Assembly: GCA_900553545.1 (NCBI GenBank)
Contig: USDP01000025.1
Location: 1-13,679 of the forward strand
Reading direction: 5' to 3'
Length of the DNA: 13,679 bases
From: an uncultured Eubacteriales bacterium
GTDB taxonomy: Bacteria; Bacillota; Clostridia; Oscillospirales; Oscillospiraceae
The notes below the pieces were generated by a model. The model had not been told where the DNA came from and ran no database searches. It was given only the letters and a program-made list of their open reading frames with translations. A program made the translations under genes and the position numbers. Shown piece by piece: positions 5,468 to 12,222 of the stretch. Every line of letters begins with the position of its first letter. Positions within the stretch are counted from its first letter, which is position 1.

Positions 5468-6765
5468 TGGCCGGGCGCGTGATCTTCCACATCGACGTCA
5501 ACAGTGCGTTTTTGTCGTGGACAGCAGCCTACCGCTGTCTCGTGCTCGGCGAAAAGACCGATCTGCGCGAGATCCCGTCCGTCATCGCCGGGCATCAAAA
5601 CATCCGCACCAGCATCGTTCTCGCCAAGAGCATCCCGGCGAAAAAACGAGGCGTCAAGACCGGCGAGCCGCTCGGCATGGCCCGCGACAAATGTCCCGAC
5701 CTCGTCGTGGCCGAGCCGGATTACGACCTCTACGTCTCCGCCTCGCAGAAGATGATCGCCCTCCTGCGCGAAGTTTCGCCCGTGGTCGAGCAGTATTCCA
5801 TCGACGAGGCGTGGGTCGACATGACCGGCACGGAGCGCCTCTACGGCCCGCCCGTCCTCGCCGCGAACTGGCTCAAAGGCCGCATCCGCCGCGAGCTGGG
5901 CTTCACGGTCAACATCGGCATCTCCTGCAACAAGCTGCTGGCCAAGATGGCCGGCGATTTTGAAAAGCCCGATAAGGTCCATACGCTCTTCCCGGACGAG
6001 CTGGAGGCGAAGCTCTGGCCGCTGCCCACGCAGGAGCTTTTCATGCTCGGCGCGGCCACCGCGCGCAAGCTCCGCCGCTTCGGCATCGACACGATCGGCG
6101 CGCTCGCCAATGCCGATCCCGTCTTCCTGACGAAGGCCCTCGGCAAACAGGGCCAGATGCTCTGGCAGTATGCCAATGGGCGCGGCGAGGCGTTTTTACA
6201 GGCGCAGCCCGCCGCGAACAGGGGCTACGGCAACGCCGTCACCACGTCCCGCGACGTGACCGACCGCGCCTACGCCTGCCAGGTGCTGCTCTCGCTCTGC
6301 GAGACGGTCGGCATGCGGCTCCGCCGCGACGGACAGGCCGGCAGCTGTGTCACCATCCAGCTCCGCACCAGCGAGTTTGAGACGTGGTCACACCAGACCC
6401 GCCTCGCCTCGGCCACGAACGTCACCGGCGAGCTTTATCAGGCGGCCTGTTCCCTGCTTGATCAGGCGTGGGACCGCAAGACGCCCCTCCGGCAGCTCGG
6501 TGTGTCGGTCACGCAGCTGGCCGACGGGACGCTCCGGCAGTACAGCCTCTTCGACGCCGCCGACTATGCCCGGCAGGAAAAGCTTGACACGGCGGTCGAC
6601 GCGCTGCGCGAAAAATTCGGCGAGGGTGCGCTCTTCCGCGCCGCCCTGCTCCACAGCGACGAGCGCATGGCCGGCGGCCTGCACAAAAAGCGCCGCACCG
6701 GCATCACCAAACCCATCGAGGACGAGGCCGCCCGCATCCGCAAAAAATATGGGAGCAACGATTGA
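5467..6765 (+). CDS. dinB: DNA polymerase IV-like Y-family translesion polymerase
   Basis: This error-prone polymerase copies across damaged template bases. The 432-residue protein has the Y-family catalytic carboxylates Asp 10 (FHIDVNSAF) and Asp 113-Glu 114 (YSIDEAW), and a steric-gate Phe 15 at the position that excludes ribonucleotides. IGISCNKLLAKMA (near 150-162) and the helix-hairpin-helix region (LGAATARKLRRFGI, 194-207) follow. The little-finger domain includes TTSRDV and FETWSHQTRL. A beta-clamp-binding motif QYSLF is at 358-362, followed by a ~70-residue basic tail (GGLHKKRRTGI, IRKKYG). The tail makes it longer than E. coli Pol IV (351 residues) and closer to the UmuC/UvrX-like lengths seen in Firmicutes. 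The start overlaps the upstream gene's stop. The promoter with a candidate LexA box suggests damage induction. Confidence 0.92.
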   Translation: MAGRVIFHIDVNSAFLSWTAAYRCLVLGEKTDLREIPSVIAGHQNIRTSIVLAKSIPAKKRGVKTGEPLGMARDKCPDLVVAEPDYDLYVSASQKMIALLREVSPVVEQYSIDEAWVDMTGTERLYGPPVLAANWLKGRIRRELGFTVNIGISCNKLLAKMAGDFEKPDKVHTLFPDELEAKLWPLPTQELFMLGAATARKLRRFGIDTIGALANADPVFLTKALGKQGQMLWQYANGRGEAFLQAQPAANRGYGNAVTTSRDVTDRAYACQVLLSLCETVGMRLRRDGQAGSCVTIQLRTSEFETWSHQTRLASATNVTGELYQAACSLLDQAWDRKTPLRQLGVSVTQLADGTLRQYSLFDAADYARQEKLDTAVDALREKFGEGALFRAALLHSDERMAGGLHKKRRTGITKPIEDEAARIRKKYGSND

Positions 6766-6790
6766 CGCAGGTGCGTCGAATGGCTATCAT
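6762..6790 (+). promoter_or_regulatory. Promoter for the DUF4097-type gene, overlapping the dinB stop
   Basis: TTGACG (6762-6767), a 17-base spacer and TATCAT (6785-6790) resemble a housekeeping promoter. The -35 contains the dinB TGA. The gene starts 34 bases after the -10. Confidence 0.65.
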
Positions 6791-6823
6791 TTAGAAAGAC
6801 ATCAAGAAACGAGGCAGAAGATT

Positions 6824-7657
6824 ATGGAAGAAAAACGGCACGGCGGCGCGGGCCGCGTGATCGTGGTGATCTTGATTTTGGCAGTTTTGCTGGCGGCAGG
6901 GGCCTTTTTCCTGTTCGGCGGACGGGTGCGCGTGGAGACGCCATCGTTCTCCACGGGCTACCGCTATGACCGCGCGAAGGACTATGCCACGCTCGACACC
7001 TTCCCGGTCGAGGGCGTGACGGCGGACAAGGTCGAGCTGCATTGGATCTCCGGACGGGTCGAGATCCGCGCGGCGGAGACGATCTCCGTCTCTGAGAACT
7101 TTGCGGGCGACGATGCGCAGCGCCTCCGCTGGCGGCTGGACGGCGATACGCTGATCGTGCAGCCCTGCGCCTCCGGCGCGCAGGAGCTGCCGGAAAAGGC
7201 GCTCACCGTCACGCTCCCGCAGACAGTCCTGCTCAAGGTCGACACCGTCTCGGCGGACTGCGCCCTGACCGGCGTGCAGACTGCCCAACTGGACGTTGAC
7301 AGCGTCAGCGGCGCGCTCCGGGGCGATGCCGCCGTGACGGAGATGCTCTCCGTGGATACGGTCAGCGGTGGTGCGTCGCTGGATCTGACCGCCGCGCCGA
7401 AAAAAGTGACGGGGAATACCGTCTCCGGCGTGATGGAGCTTGTGTTCGACGAAGCGCCCGGCACGGTGAAGCTAAGCTCTACGAGCGGCAGCTTTGCCCT
7501 CGGCCTGCCCGCGGGCGCGGCCTATCAGCTGGACTGGAGCACGGTCAGCGGCGCTTGCGACGACTCGGGCTATCAGGCCCCGGAAGGCCGCGGTGCGAAG
7601 AAGATCAAGCTCGCGGCGGACACCGTCTCCGGCGGCCTCACGATCTATACGAAATGA
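6824..7657 (+). CDS. Membrane-anchored DUF4097-type beta-strand repeat protein
   Basis: The 277-residue protein starts with a short basic segment, then one membrane helix (about 11-31, VIVVILILAVLLAAGAFFLF). The rest is outside the membrane and rich in beta strands. At least six strands carry a Thr/Ser-Val/Thr-Ser-Gly turn (for example VDSVSGAL, VDTVSGGA, NTVSGVM, STSGSF, STVSGAC, DTVSGGL) at roughly regular spacing, typical of DUF4097/DUF2807 right-handed beta-helix proteins. The function of that family is not firmly known; an envelope-stress or adhesin role has been proposed. GAGGCAG at 6811-6817 is a modest ribosome binding site. The gene has its own promoter and a strong terminator, so it is a single transcription unit between dinB and the kdpDE-like pair. 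Confidence 0.8.
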   Translation: MEEKRHGGAGRVIVVILILAVLLAAGAFFLFGGRVRVETPSFSTGYRYDRAKDYATLDTFPVEGVTADKVELHWISGRVEIRAAETISVSENFAGDDAQRLRWRLDGDTLIVQPCASGAQELPEKALTVTLPQTVLLKVDTVSADCALTGVQTAQLDVDSVSGALRGDAAVTEMLSVDTVSGGASLDLTAAPKKVTGNTVSGVMELVFDEAPGTVKLSSTSGSFALGLPAGAAYQLDWSTVSGACDDSGYQAPEGRGAKKIKLAADTVSGGLTIYTK

Positions 7658-7665
7658 ACTGCATA

Positions 7666-7708
7666 GCGGCGAAATGCCCCACGGGGTGTTTCGCCGCCCA
7701 CCGTTTTT
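7666..7708 (+). terminator. Rho-independent terminator after the DUF4097-type gene
   Basis: GCGGCGAAA (7666-7674) pairs with TTTCGCCGC (7689-7697), enclosing a further CCCC/GGGG stem. TTTTT follows at 7704-7708. The stem is long and GC-rich, 9 bases after the stop codon. Confidence 0.85.
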
Positions 7709-7724
7709 AACGGAATCTTAACGG
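7707..7724 (+). promoter_or_regulatory. 11-bp-phased direct repeat, likely OmpR-family regulator site
   Basis: TTAACGG occurs at 7707-7713 and again at 7718-7724, exactly 11 bases apart, the spacing used by tandem OmpR/PhoB-type dimers on one DNA face. It sits directly upstream of the promoter of a kinase/OmpR-type regulator pair, so autoregulation is likely. The first copy overlaps the T-run of the preceding terminator. Confidence 0.6.
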
Positions 7725-7727
7725 ACA

Positions 7728-7756
7728 TGGCCGTGGAAATTTGATAGTATTATAAT
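7728..7756 (+). promoter_or_regulatory. Promoter of the KdpDE-like operon, weak -35
   Basis: TATAAT at 7751-7756 is a perfect -10. The hexamer 17 bases upstream, TGGCCG (7728-7733), is a poor -35, as expected for an activator-dependent promoter. The start codon is 30 bases downstream. Confidence 0.7.
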
Positions 7757-7786
7757 TAGAAAAATTACTGCCGAAGGGAGATTGCC

Positions 7787-8902
7787 ATGCGCAAAAAACG
7801 GCCCGGCACGCTCACGCCGGAGAGCTTTTTCTCGTTTTCCTGGCGGAATACTGCCGTCTGCATCGGGATTCTCGCCGCCGCGACGGGGCTTTGTTTCCTG
7901 CTCCGCCTGCTCGACGATTCCGACGTCTATGTTGCGCTGATCTTTGAGCTGGCGGTCGTGCTGGTCTCGCGCTTCACGAGCGGCTATTTCTATGGCCTGC
8001 TGGCCTCCGTCGTGGGCGTCATCGGCGTGAACTATATCTTTACCTATCCGTATTTCGCCTTCAACTTCACGATCTCCGGCTATCCGCTGACGTTCCTCGT
8101 CATGCTCGCCGTGTCCATCGTGGTCAGCGCGCTGACCACGCAGATCAAGCAGCAGGAGAAGCTCCGCGCCGAGGCTGAGAAGGAGAAGATGCGCGGCAAT
8201 CTGCTCCGCGCCGTCTCGCATGATATCCGCACGCCCCTGACCAGCATCGTCGGCGGCGTGAACGCCATTTTGGATTCCGGCGACCGGATGACGCCCGAGA
8301 CGCAGACCGCCCTGCTCACCGACATCCGCACGGAGGCGCAATGGCTCGTCGGCGTGGTGGAAAATCTGCTCTCCGTCACGCGCATCTCCGGTGCGTCCAC
8401 CATCCATAAGGAGCTGGAGGCCGGGGAAGAGCTGCTCAGCGCCGCGAGCGTCAAGTTCCGCAAGCGTTTCCCGGAGATCACGGTCTCCATCCGCGCGCCG
8501 GAGGAGCTGCTGATGATCCCGATGGACGCCATTTTAATTGAGCAGGTGCTCATCAACCTGATGGAAAACGCCGCGCTGCACGGCGGCTCCACGACCCGCA
8601 TCGAGCTGCATCTCCGCCGCGAGGGTGACTCCGCGCTCTTTGAGGTCGCGGACAATGGAGAGGGCATCGCACCGGAGGTCATGCCGCTGCTGTTCACAGG
8701 CGCGGTCAGTTCCGCCGGAGATGAGAGCGCCGACGGCAAACGCAACATGGGCATCGGCCTTTCCGTCTGCATGACGATCGTGCAGGCGCACGGCGGCGCC
8801 ATGGCCGCGGAAAACCGCGCCCTGGGCGGCGCACTGTTCCAATTCACACTGCCACTGGAGGAGGACCACCATGACGATCCGGGACAAGATCCTGATTATT
8901 GA
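7787..8902 (+). CDS. Short KdpD-like sensor histidine kinase (DUF4118 plus kinase core)
   Basis: The 371-residue kinase has membrane helices at about 21-40, 48-60, 66-85 and 98-117. Their sequence (FELAVVLVSRFTSGYFYGLL, VIGVNYIFTYPYFAFNF) matches the four-helix DUF4118 module of KdpD. HisKA follows with His 145 (AVSHDIRTPLTSIVGG), then the N box INLMENAALHG (256-266), G1 DNGEG (289-293) and G2 MGIGLS (321-326). Full-length KdpD (about 900 residues) has an N-terminal KdpD domain and a Usp domain, which in some Firmicutes binds c-di-AMP; both are absent, so the signal must enter through the membrane part or partners. AAGGGAGA just before the ATG is a good ribosome binding site. The end overlaps the regulator gene by 32 bases. 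The partner regulator is KdpE-like. No Kdp or Ktr potassium transporter is in the window. Confidence 0.9.
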   Translation: MRKKRPGTLTPESFFSFSWRNTAVCIGILAAATGLCFLLRLLDDSDVYVALIFELAVVLVSRFTSGYFYGLLASVVGVIGVNYIFTYPYFAFNFTISGYPLTFLVMLAVSIVVSALTTQIKQQEKLRAEAEKEKMRGNLLRAVSHDIRTPLTSIVGGVNAILDSGDRMTPETQTALLTDIRTEAQWLVGVVENLLSVTRISGASTIHKELEAGEELLSAASVKFRKRFPEITVSIRAPEELLMIPMDAILIEQVLINLMENAALHGGSTTRIELHLRREGDSALFEVADNGEGIAPEVMPLLFTGAVSSAGDESADGKRNMGIGLSVCMTIVQAHGGAMAAENRALGGALFQFTLPLEEDHHDDPGQDPDY

Positions 8903-9578
8903 AGACGAACCTACCATTGCCAACTTCATGCGCGCGATCCTGGAGGCGCGGGATTATGAGGTCATGATTGTTCAGAGCGGCGCGATGGCCAGTACGCTCA
9001 TCGCCTCCCACTGTCCCGACCTCATCATTCTCGACCTCGGTCTGCCGGATATGGACGGGATGCAGATCTTAAAGTCTGTCCGCAGCTGGTCGAAGGTGCC
9101 GGTCGTGGTCGTCTCCGCGCGCAGCCACGAGCGGGACAAGGTCGCCGCGCTCGACACCGGGGCGGACGATTACCTGACGAAGCCCTTCGGCACCGAGGAG
9201 CTGCTCGCCCGCATCCGCACGGCCCTCCGCCATACCCGCACGCTGACCGCCAACGATCAGCTTGCCAACACCGGTAAATTCCAGACCGGCGACCTGCTCA
9301 TCGACTATGACAAGCACCGCGTCTACGTTGCGGGCGTCGACGCGAAGCTGACGCAGAACGAATATAAGCTCGTGGCCCTGCTGGGCCTGCATGCGGGCAA
9401 GGTCTTGACCTATGATTACCTCATCAAGGAGCTGTGGGGTCCGAGCGCCCGGAGCGACAACCAGATCCTCCGCGTCAACATGGCGAACATCCGCCGCAAG
9501 ATCGAAAAAAATCCGGCCCAGCCGGAGTATATCTTCACCGAGACCGGCATCGGCTATCGCATGGTCGAGGGCGACTAG
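8871..9578 (+). CDS. kdpE: KdpE-like OmpR-family response regulator
   Basis: The 235-residue regulator has a receiver with acidic Glu 11/Asp 12, phospho-Asp 55 (IILDLGLPDMDG), Ser 82 and Lys 104 (YLTKPF), then a winged-helix DNA-binding domain (about 132-233). The DNA-binding half has the KdpE-like signature LTQNEYKLVALL, GKVLTYDYLIKELWG, then RVNMANIRRKIE and TETGIGYRM. GGAGGA (8858-8863) precedes the ATG, which lies inside the kinase gene, so the pair is translated together. Likely targets include its own promoter, given the phased repeat upstream of the kinase. In known systems KdpE activates kdpFABC under potassium limitation or salt stress; no such operon is here, so the regulon is unknown. 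Assignment as KdpE rather than another OmpR-type regulator rests on the kinase partner and the C-terminal signature. Confidence 0.88.
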   Translation: MTIRDKILIIEDEPTIANFMRAILEARDYEVMIVQSGAMASTLIASHCPDLIILDLGLPDMDGMQILKSVRSWSKVPVVVVSARSHERDKVAALDTGADDYLTKPFGTEELLARIRTALRHTRTLTANDQLANTGKFQTGDLLIDYDKHRVYVAGVDAKLTQNEYKLVALLGLHAGKVLTYDYLIKELWGPSARSDNQILRVNMANIRRKIEKNPAQPEYIFTETGIGYRMVEGD

Positions 9579-9580
9579 CA

Positions 9581-9641
9581 CATTTTTGAACCCATTCTTT
9601 TCTTTCTCTGCCAGAAAGAAAAGAATGGGGGCGCAAAAATG
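9581..9641. repeat. Long imperfect palindrome downstream of the response regulator
   Basis: A perfect 17-bp stem (9591-9607 with 9613-9629) has a 5-base loop CTGCC. An outer 8-bp stem CATTTTTG (9581-9588) / CAAAAATG (9634-9641) is separated by short unpaired bases. The arms are pyrimidine on one side and purine on the other. No T-run follows in either direction, so it is not a standard terminator, though it could still stabilise the 3' end of the kinase-regulator mRNA. Confidence 0.75.
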
Positions 9642-9660
9642 CGAATAGGAAACGCCCGCC

Positions 9661-9733
9661 AGGCAATCCCTCAGTCAGCCTGACGGCTGACTGCTCCCTT
9701 TACACAAGGGAGCCTTTGGGCGGACGCCCCTAG
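9661..9733. repeat. Dispersed palindromic intergenic repeat, copy 1
   Basis: Three adjacent hairpins: AGTCAGCC/GGCTGACT (9673-9692), GCTCCCTT/AAGGGAGC (9693-9713) and GGGCG/CGCCC (9718-9729). The sequence CAATCCCTC...GTC...CTCCCTT recurs at the right end of the window (13645-13679), and GGGCG...CGCCCCTA recurs at 13571-13593. Such elements are abundant between genes in Oscillospiraceae genomes as I recall them. Confidence 0.65.
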
Positions 9734-9771
9734 AAAACGATACTATTAAGACTTAAGACACAAAAAACGAA

Positions 9772-9799
9772 CCCCGCCATGGGAGATCCCATGGCGGGG
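9772..9799. terminator. Bidirectional terminator between kdpE-like gene and murA
   Basis: CCCCGCCATGGGA (9772-9784) and TCCCATGGCGGGG (9787-9799) form a 13-bp stem around two bases. On the minus strand TTCGTTTTTT follows and would end murA. On the plus strand ATTTTGATTTTTTA follows. Confidence 0.9.
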
Positions 9800-9811
9800 A
9801 ATTTTGATTTT

Positions 9812-11083
9812 TTATCCTGCTGCGGACTCGTGGACCGGCTCCTGCGTCTCCACGCGGCGGATCCGCGCGCCCAGGGCCGCGAACTTGCCGATGATGTCCT
9901 CATAGCCGCGCTCGATATAGTGCGCGTCCTCGATCGTGGACGTGCCGTCGGCGGCCAGCGCCGCGATGACCATCGCCGCGCCCGCGCGCAGATCGCACGC
10001 ACGGACCTCACAGCCGTGCAGCTTCGCCACGCCGTCGATCACCGCTGTTTTGCTCTCGACCTGGATGGCCGCGCCCATGCGGTTGAGTTCGCCGGTGTAG
10101 CGGAAGCGGTTGTCGTAGATGCCCTCGGTGACGAGGCTCGTCCCCTCGGCCAGCGCCATGCAGACCGCGATCTGCGGCTGCATATCGGTCGGGAAGCCGG
10201 GGTACGGCAGCGTCTTGACGTTCGCCCGGCGGAGACGCTTCGTGGACTCCACGCGGATGGAATCGTCATATTCCGTGACGCGCGCGCCCATTTCGCGCAG
10301 CTTCGCGGTAATACAATCCAAATGCTTGGGAATAATATTTTCGATGAGGACGTTGCCACCCACGGCCGCGGCCGCGGCCATGTAGGTGCCGGCCTCGATC
10401 TGGCCGCCGCCGAGGCGCTTCACGCCGCGCACCTTGATGACGTCGGTGCCCGCGCCGGAAACCTTCGCGCCCATCGCGTTCAGGAAGTTCGCAAGATCGA
10501 CGATATGCGGCTCCTTCGCGCAGTTTTCAATGACGGTCATCCCGCCGCACAGCACCGCCGCGAGCAGAATGTTCATCGTCGCGCCGACGGAGACGATGTC
10601 GAGATAGACGTGCCCGCCGCCGAGTCCTTCCGTTGGCGCGTCCGCGCAGACGTAGCCGCCCTCCTGCTCGACGTTGGCGCCCATGGCTTCAAAACCCTTG
10701 ATATGCTGATCAATTGGGCGGACGCCGAAGTTGCACCCGCCGGGCATCGCGACCCGCGCGTGGCCGAAACGGCCAAGCTCCGCGCCAATGAGGTAATAGG
10801 ACGCGCGGATGCGGCGCACGAGTTCGATCGGCGCCGTCGCGTTGCGGACGTGCGAACAGTCGATCTCCAGCGTGTTGCGGCTGAGGCGGCGGATTTTCGC
10901 GCCCATGTTATTGAGAATTTCAAGGAGCAAACGGACGTCGGAAATGTCCGGCACGTTCTCGATCCGGCACACGCCGTCTACCAGCAGCGTGGCCGGGAGA
11001 ATGGCCACGGCGGCGTTCTTCGCGCCCGAGATCGAGACAGCGCCTTCCAGCCGCTGCCCGCCCTGTACGATGTATTTTACCAA
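9812..11083 (-). CDS. murA: UDP-N-acetylglucosamine 1-carboxyvinyltransferase MurA
   Basis: MurA transfers enolpyruvate from PEP to UDP-GlcNAc, the first committed step of peptidoglycan synthesis, in the cytoplasm. With a TTG start at 11083 the protein has 423 residues (E. coli 419) and Lys 22-Asn 23 of SGAKNA fall at the canonical numbers. The PEP-binding, fosfomycin-target Cys 117 is present in MPGGCNFGVRPID, so the protein should be fosfomycin-sensitive at this residue. Asp 300 in FPTDMQ is the general-base position. I prefer TTG 11083 because AGAGGG lies 8 bases upstream and the family starts here (VKYIVQGG); the frame stays open to another TTG at 11125 without a ribosome binding site. 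The gene lies 276 bases downstream of the yycI-like gene and ends at a strong terminator. Firmicutes often have two MurA paralogues; which this is cannot be told. Confidence 0.95.
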   Translation of the reverse strand: MVKYIVQGGQRLEGAVSISGAKNAAVAILPATLLVDGVCRIENVPDISDVRLLLEILNNMGAKIRRLSRNTLEIDCSHVRNATAPIELVRRIRASYYLIGAELGRFGHARVAMPGGCNFGVRPIDQHIKGFEAMGANVEQEGGYVCADAPTEGLGGGHVYLDIVSVGATMNILLAAVLCGGMTVIENCAKEPHIVDLANFLNAMGAKVSGAGTDVIKVRGVKRLGGGQIEAGTYMAAAAAVGGNVLIENIIPKHLDCITAKLREMGARVTEYDDSIRVESTKRLRRANVKTLPYPGFPTDMQPQIAVCMALAEGTSLVTEGIYDNRFRYTGELNRMGAAIQVESKTAVIDGVAKLHGCEVRACDLRAGAAMVIAALAADGTSTIEDAHYIERGYEDIIGKFAALGARIRRVETQEPVHESAAG

Positions 11084-11359
11084 ATCAAAAGCCCTCTTCG
11101 ATTTTATTGGAAGCACCGGATGCAATCCGGAGGATTTGCAGTGTCAGCGGGCAGCACCGGAATGATTTGCGGTTTTGCCCCAAAGTCAGTATTTGCAGAA
11201 GCCCGTCGTTCAGCCGTGGCAATGCAAACCAGCGCGGCCAGTTCCGGCCACCTGCTTAGAATACCACACCGGCGTGTCAAAGTAAAGAAAAAATGACAAT
11301 CCAGCAACAACTTCCTAAGAATTCTATTAAGATTTGACAATGTCGAACGCAAGCGTGCC
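11084..11359 (-). other. Gap between yycI-like gene and murA: murA promoter and long leader
   Basis: No supported gene lies here. A candidate murA promoter leaves a leader of about 165 bases. A hairpin formed by GCAAATCC and GGATTGC (about 11121-11139) lies just upstream of the murA start region. Near 11315-11335 an AT-rich block holds the palindrome AGAATTCT, and TTGAC-AAT-GTCgAA is at 11334-11347, possible regulatory dyads. No clear terminator follows the yycI-like gene, so read-through into murA is possible. Confidence 0.45.
11258..11286 (-). promoter_or_regulatory. Candidate murA promoter
   Basis: On the minus strand TTTACT (11286-11281), a 17-base spacer and TATTCT (11263-11258) with an upstream TG (extended -10) fit a SigA promoter. 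A TTGACA lies inside the spacer, only 11 bases from the -10, and is not correctly placed. Confidence 0.4.
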
Positions 11360-12187
11360 TCATTCGGCCTGACGGACCTCGCGCGTGATGCCGTTGACGT
11401 AAAAGACCGTCGTGTCCGTCTCTACGCGCCAGACCGGCGTGAAGCGGAGGGCCGACGTGGCCGTCTCGGAGTGAAGATAGCCCTGCTGCATGCCGGTGAT
11501 CTGGCTGCCGACCCAGCCAAGCGCGTCGCGGCTCGCCAAAATCTGCGTCAGCGCGTCGGCGCAGGAGATGCACGCCTCCTCCGAAACGCGGGTGATCACG
11601 CCGGATTCCGGATAAAATACACCATCCGCCGCGCGCAGCGCGCCGTCCTGATACGTAAACGTCAGCGTCCCGCCGAAGACCGGCATGCCCAGCAGCGCCT
11701 GCTCCACGCCCAGCGCATAGACGCCGTCGGCCTGCCGGACGGCGGGCTGCGTCTGCCAGACGGTATAGCCCATGCCACGCAGGCGGCGCTGCATATCCTG
11801 TTCATAGCTCCGCCCGCCCACGGCGGCGCTCAGCTCCGCATGGAGCGCGCCGCTGCGGCTGAACGAGACGCTGCCGCTGTCCGCGCTGTAAAGGATCTCA
11901 TAGCGCGTGGAGCTGCTGTCTGCCTCGGCCGCCTCGCCGAGCAGGGCCTCCGCTGCGGCGGAGGCGTCCGCTTCGCCAAGCTCGATGGCATAGAGCGTCT
12001 CGCCGGGGGTGAGCAGCGCCGGATCAATCGACACGCCGTAGCTTGCCAGCAGCTCCGTCAGTCCCCTGTGCAGCGCCGATTCCTCACGCTGCGCCGAGAG
12101 CTTCCCGGGCACGACCGCCAGCAGCAAAAAGCATACCGCCAACGCCAGGATCAGAAGAATCAGATTTTTGATGCGCCGACCCGACAC
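11360..12187 (-). CDS. YycI-like WalK-regulator protein (membrane-anchored)
   Basis: The 275-residue protein has an N-terminal basic stretch and one membrane helix (about 7-25, NLILLILALAVCFLLLAVV), with the rest outside the cell. The C-terminal half (GVYALGVEQALLGMPVFGGTLTFTYQDGALRAADGVFYPE, read as pieces, and RFTPVWRVETDTTVFYVNGITREV) has the YycI/YycH style: a short strand with 'pVF', then a turn and a dual-use 'Y-x-N' strand. In Bacillus, YycI (about 280 residues) and YycH sit in the membrane, bind WalK and restrain it. Size, topology and gene order after a YycH-like gene agree. The start is GTG at 12187 with AAGGGGG about 8 bases upstream. It lies 35 bases after the yycH-like gene. Sequence identity to known YycI looks low, so the name is provisional. 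Confidence 0.6.
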   Translation of the reverse strand: MSGRRIKNLILLILALAVCFLLLAVVPGKLSAQREESALHRGLTELLASYGVSIDPALLTPGETLYAIELGEADASAAAEALLGEAAEADSSSTRYEILYSADSGSVSFSRSGALHAELSAAVGGRSYEQDMQRRLRGMGYTVWQTQPAVRQADGVYALGVEQALLGMPVFGGTLTFTYQDGALRAADGVFYPESGVITRVSEEACISCADALTQILASRDALGWVGSQITGMQQGYLHSETATSALRFTPVWRVETDTTVFYVNGITREVRQAE

Positions 12188-12222
12188 GGCGGCCGCCCCC
12201 TTTCTATCCGAAGTTCAAAGAT

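Noticed and set aside
5346..5963. 205-residue Arg-rich frame overlapping dinB
   Set aside because: Out-of-frame shadow of the small protein and dinB; composition is not protein-like.
9746..9759. Tandem TTAAGAC x2 between kdpE and murA
   Set aside because: Two short copies in an AT-rich strip, lying downstream of both genes; likely chance.
9779..11296. 505-residue open frame on the plus strand opposite murA
   Set aside because: It starts inside the terminator hairpin, has no ribosome binding site, and its Arg/Ala/His/Asp-rich composition is typical of an antisense frame of a GC-rich gene; murA is clearly real.
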